Source: Bacteroides sp.
Lineage (GTDB): Bacteria > Bacteroidota > Bacteroidia > Bacteroidales > Bacteroidaceae
Length of the DNA stretch: 6,558 nt
Assembly: GCA_030529405.1 (NCBI GenBank)
Contig: JAUMWZ010000092.1
Location: 1 to 6,558, forward strand
Direction of reading: 5' to 3'
The notes beneath the pieces were generated by a model. That model was not told the DNA's origin. It did no database searches and saw only the letters and a program-made list of their open reading frames with translations. Below, piece after piece: positions 5,402-6,558 of this stretch. Within the stretch, counting starts at the first letter, position 1. Every line of letters begins with the position of its first letter. The translations under genes and the position numbers were made by a program.

Positions 5402-6406
5402 TTAGAATATTACTCTCTCTCTTGTTTGTATATCATTTCCTTTTTTGTTGTTTGTTATTTCTCTGAAGGCTTCTTCTTTGCTTATCTTGAATGCCTTCTC
5501 TACTGAGTCAATAAGTCTTTTATCTTTTTTGCTTAGTTCGTCTATGTTTGTTTTGTTTTCTTTATTAAACTCTCTCATGTCTTGTGCCGATGCGTATACA
5601 ACAATTGGTATTCTCACTTCAATATCCCAATGTTCTGAGCCACGTTGTGCTGCTGTTGGCAGATAGAAAGGCGATACTTTGCCGTTTTTGAATTTAGATG
5701 TTCTGGCGTGCATCAATGGTATTTTTATTTCAACAGCTTTTCTTTCCTTGTAGAACTTGAAGTATCCTTTGAAACCTATTGGGTTTTTGTCTCCTATTGT
5801 TGTAGCTTTTCCATCTAATACAGATTTATTATATGGCGAAGAGTCGCAATATCTGTAAAAGAAGTTTTCTTTAATTCTCTCTACAATGTTTTTGTTTATT
5901 ATCAAGCCGTTATTGTTTACTTTTTGCTTTATAGTGTCGCTTTTTTCGTGTTCTCCATTAAATGTAGGCTCAACCTTATCTAGCATAAAGAAGTGTTGAT
6001 GTATTTGGTCTTGTCCGTCTTGTACAAACTCTTCTGTTATGTCGTCTCCTTTCTTGTCATAATACCTTATGATGAGTGCAAACACGCTTTCTTTGTCGTC
6101 TTTGTCTACTGACAACACCTTAAATTCTCTAGCACTTCCTTTTTCAATTTCCCATTTTCCTCCGTTTTCGGCATTGAAAATTATCTTTTGTTGTTTCTTT
6201 ATATGACTTACACCTTCTTTTTCGTTGTATTGCTCAAACACGTATTCTCCGTTTCTGATGTGTCCTTCTGCAAGAACATACTCTGCACGGTGTGGGTCGC
6301 CATGCTTCTTGTTTAGGGTTTCATCTTTTGGAATTTCTGGGCTACAAGCCGATAGTGTTAAGAGTGCAACTGTGGCACAACTGATGTAGTTGTAAATCTT
6401 TTTCAT
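5402..6406 (-). CDS. Lipoprotein of unknown function, paralogue of the downstream lipoprotein
   Basis: The 334-residue protein has a signal peptide (MKKIYNYISCATVALLTLSAC) with lipobox LSAC and lipidated Cys21. The residues after it (S-P-E-I-P-K-D-E) are not a clean surface-export signal, so it may face the periplasm. The mature protein is almost entirely the domain shared with the next gene: LAEGH (45-49), IIRYYDKKGDDITEEFV (112-128), HQHFF (136-140), VEPTF (145-149), YRYCDSSPYN (184-193), NPIGFKGYFKF (208-218), SPFYLP (245-250) and IPIVVYASAQ (266-275). A C-terminal Lys/Glu-rich helix (about 288-318) completes it. It lacks the Ig-like domain and linker of its partner. The His-rich AEGHMHG...FHQ motif of the partner here reads AEGHIRNGEYVFEQ, keeping only the first His. 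The start is supported by AAAGGAAA shortly before the ATG. It is the first gene of a two-gene unit. Function is unknown. Confidence 0.9.
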   Translation of the reverse strand: MKKIYNYISCATVALLTLSACSPEIPKDETLNKKHGDPHRAEYVLAEGHIRNGEYVFEQYNEKEGVSHIKKQQKIIFNAENGGKWEIEKGSAREFKVLSVDKDDKESVFALIIRYYDKKGDDITEEFVQDGQDQIHQHFFMLDKVEPTFNGEHEKSDTIKQKVNNNGLIINKNIVERIKENFFYRYCDSSPYNKSVLDGKATTIGDKNPIGFKGYFKFYKERKAVEIKIPLMHARTSKFKNGKVSPFYLPTAAQRGSEHWDIEVRIPIVVYASAQDMREFNKENKTNIDELSKKDKRLIDSVEKAFKISKEEAFREITNNKKGNDIQTRERVIF

Positions 6407-6522
6407 TGCTATTTCCTTTATTTCGTTAATATTATGTTTTAGTTTTCTCAGGTTATGTTTTTTGTTTTCAATCTCTAGCGATGTGTCTTGTACTATGTCT
6501 TTACTTTGCTAGCGTTGTCAGC
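6407..6522 (-). promoter_or_regulatory. Leader and promoter region of the lipoprotein operon
   Basis: These 116 bp separate array C from the first lipoprotein gene and should contain its promoter. I find no exact TAnnTTTG box. An imperfect direct repeat, CTAGCGATGT (6475-6484) and CTAGCGTTGT (6509-6518), nine of ten bases alike and 34 bp apart, is the only structure noted. An A/G-rich stretch leads into the ATG at 6406. Confidence 0.35.
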
Positions 6523-6558
6523 TGTATATAGTTTGCAAATCAGTTATATACAGTTTGC
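6523..6558. repeat. Array C: 22-bp repeat, cut by the right edge
   Basis: TATATAGTTTGC (6525-6536) and TATACAGTTTGC (6547-6558) differ by one base and are exactly 22 bp apart, in the same orientation as the hexamers of arrays A and B. Only about one and a half units are inside the window, and the array probably continues beyond 6558. It lies about 115 bp upstream of the first lipoprotein gene, much like array A relative to its gene. Confidence 0.65.

Noticed and set aside
4877..5666. Plus-strand open frames of 63-74 codons opposite the two lipoprotein genes
   Set aside because: Antisense shadows of genes with clear signal peptides and mutual similarity; no start signals.

Overview
The window looks like chromosomal DNA from an A+T-rich anaerobe of the Bacteroidota, probably the Bacteroidales. 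Three things point there: lipoproteins with short signal peptides and lipoboxes, one of them followed by an acidic S-E-D-E stretch like the surface-export signals known in this phylum; candidate -7 boxes of the Bacteroidota TAnnTTTG type; and a strictly anaerobic class III ribonucleotide reductase. I cannot name the genus from sequence alone. All five supported genes lie on the minus strand, so the window reads biologically from right to left.

Layout from right (upstream) to left: (1) a repeat array cut by the right edge (array C, about 6523-6558); (2) a two-gene unit of uncharacterised paralogous lipoproteins (5402-6406, then 4079-5374) closed by a strong hairpin terminator (4014-4051); (3) a 499-bp intergenic region holding array B (3877-3986), a candidate promoter with a palindrome over its -7 box (3730-3771), and an 11-bp direct repeat (3610-3636) next to the nrdD ribosome binding site; (4) the nrdD-nrdG operon (3579-676), closed by a 16-bp perfect inverted repeat (634-667); (5) a 402-bp intergenic region with array A (388-497) and a candidate -7 box; (6) the first part of a third lipoprotein gene running off the left edge.

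NrdD and NrdG form one machine. NrdG is the radical-SAM activase that installs the glycyl radical on NrdD, which then reduces ribonucleotides to deoxyribonucleotides without oxygen. The two long lipoproteins share one core domain; the downstream one also has an Ig-like (Big_2-like) domain, a Pro/Glu/Lys linker and the putative surface-export signal. Their function is unknown.

The least expected feature is a degenerate 22-bp periodic repeat seen in all three operon-boundary intergenic regions and nowhere inside the operons. TATATA-type hexamers recur at exact 22-bp steps (388, 410, 432, 454, 476; 3899, 3921, 3943, 3965; 6525, 6547). Each is followed by GTTTRC-like and AAACTG-like half-sites, so the array is a chain of alternating inverted half-sites. 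It could be a dispersed minisatellite or MITE-like element, or a multi-site binding array. The sequence shows the periodicity; the role is inference.
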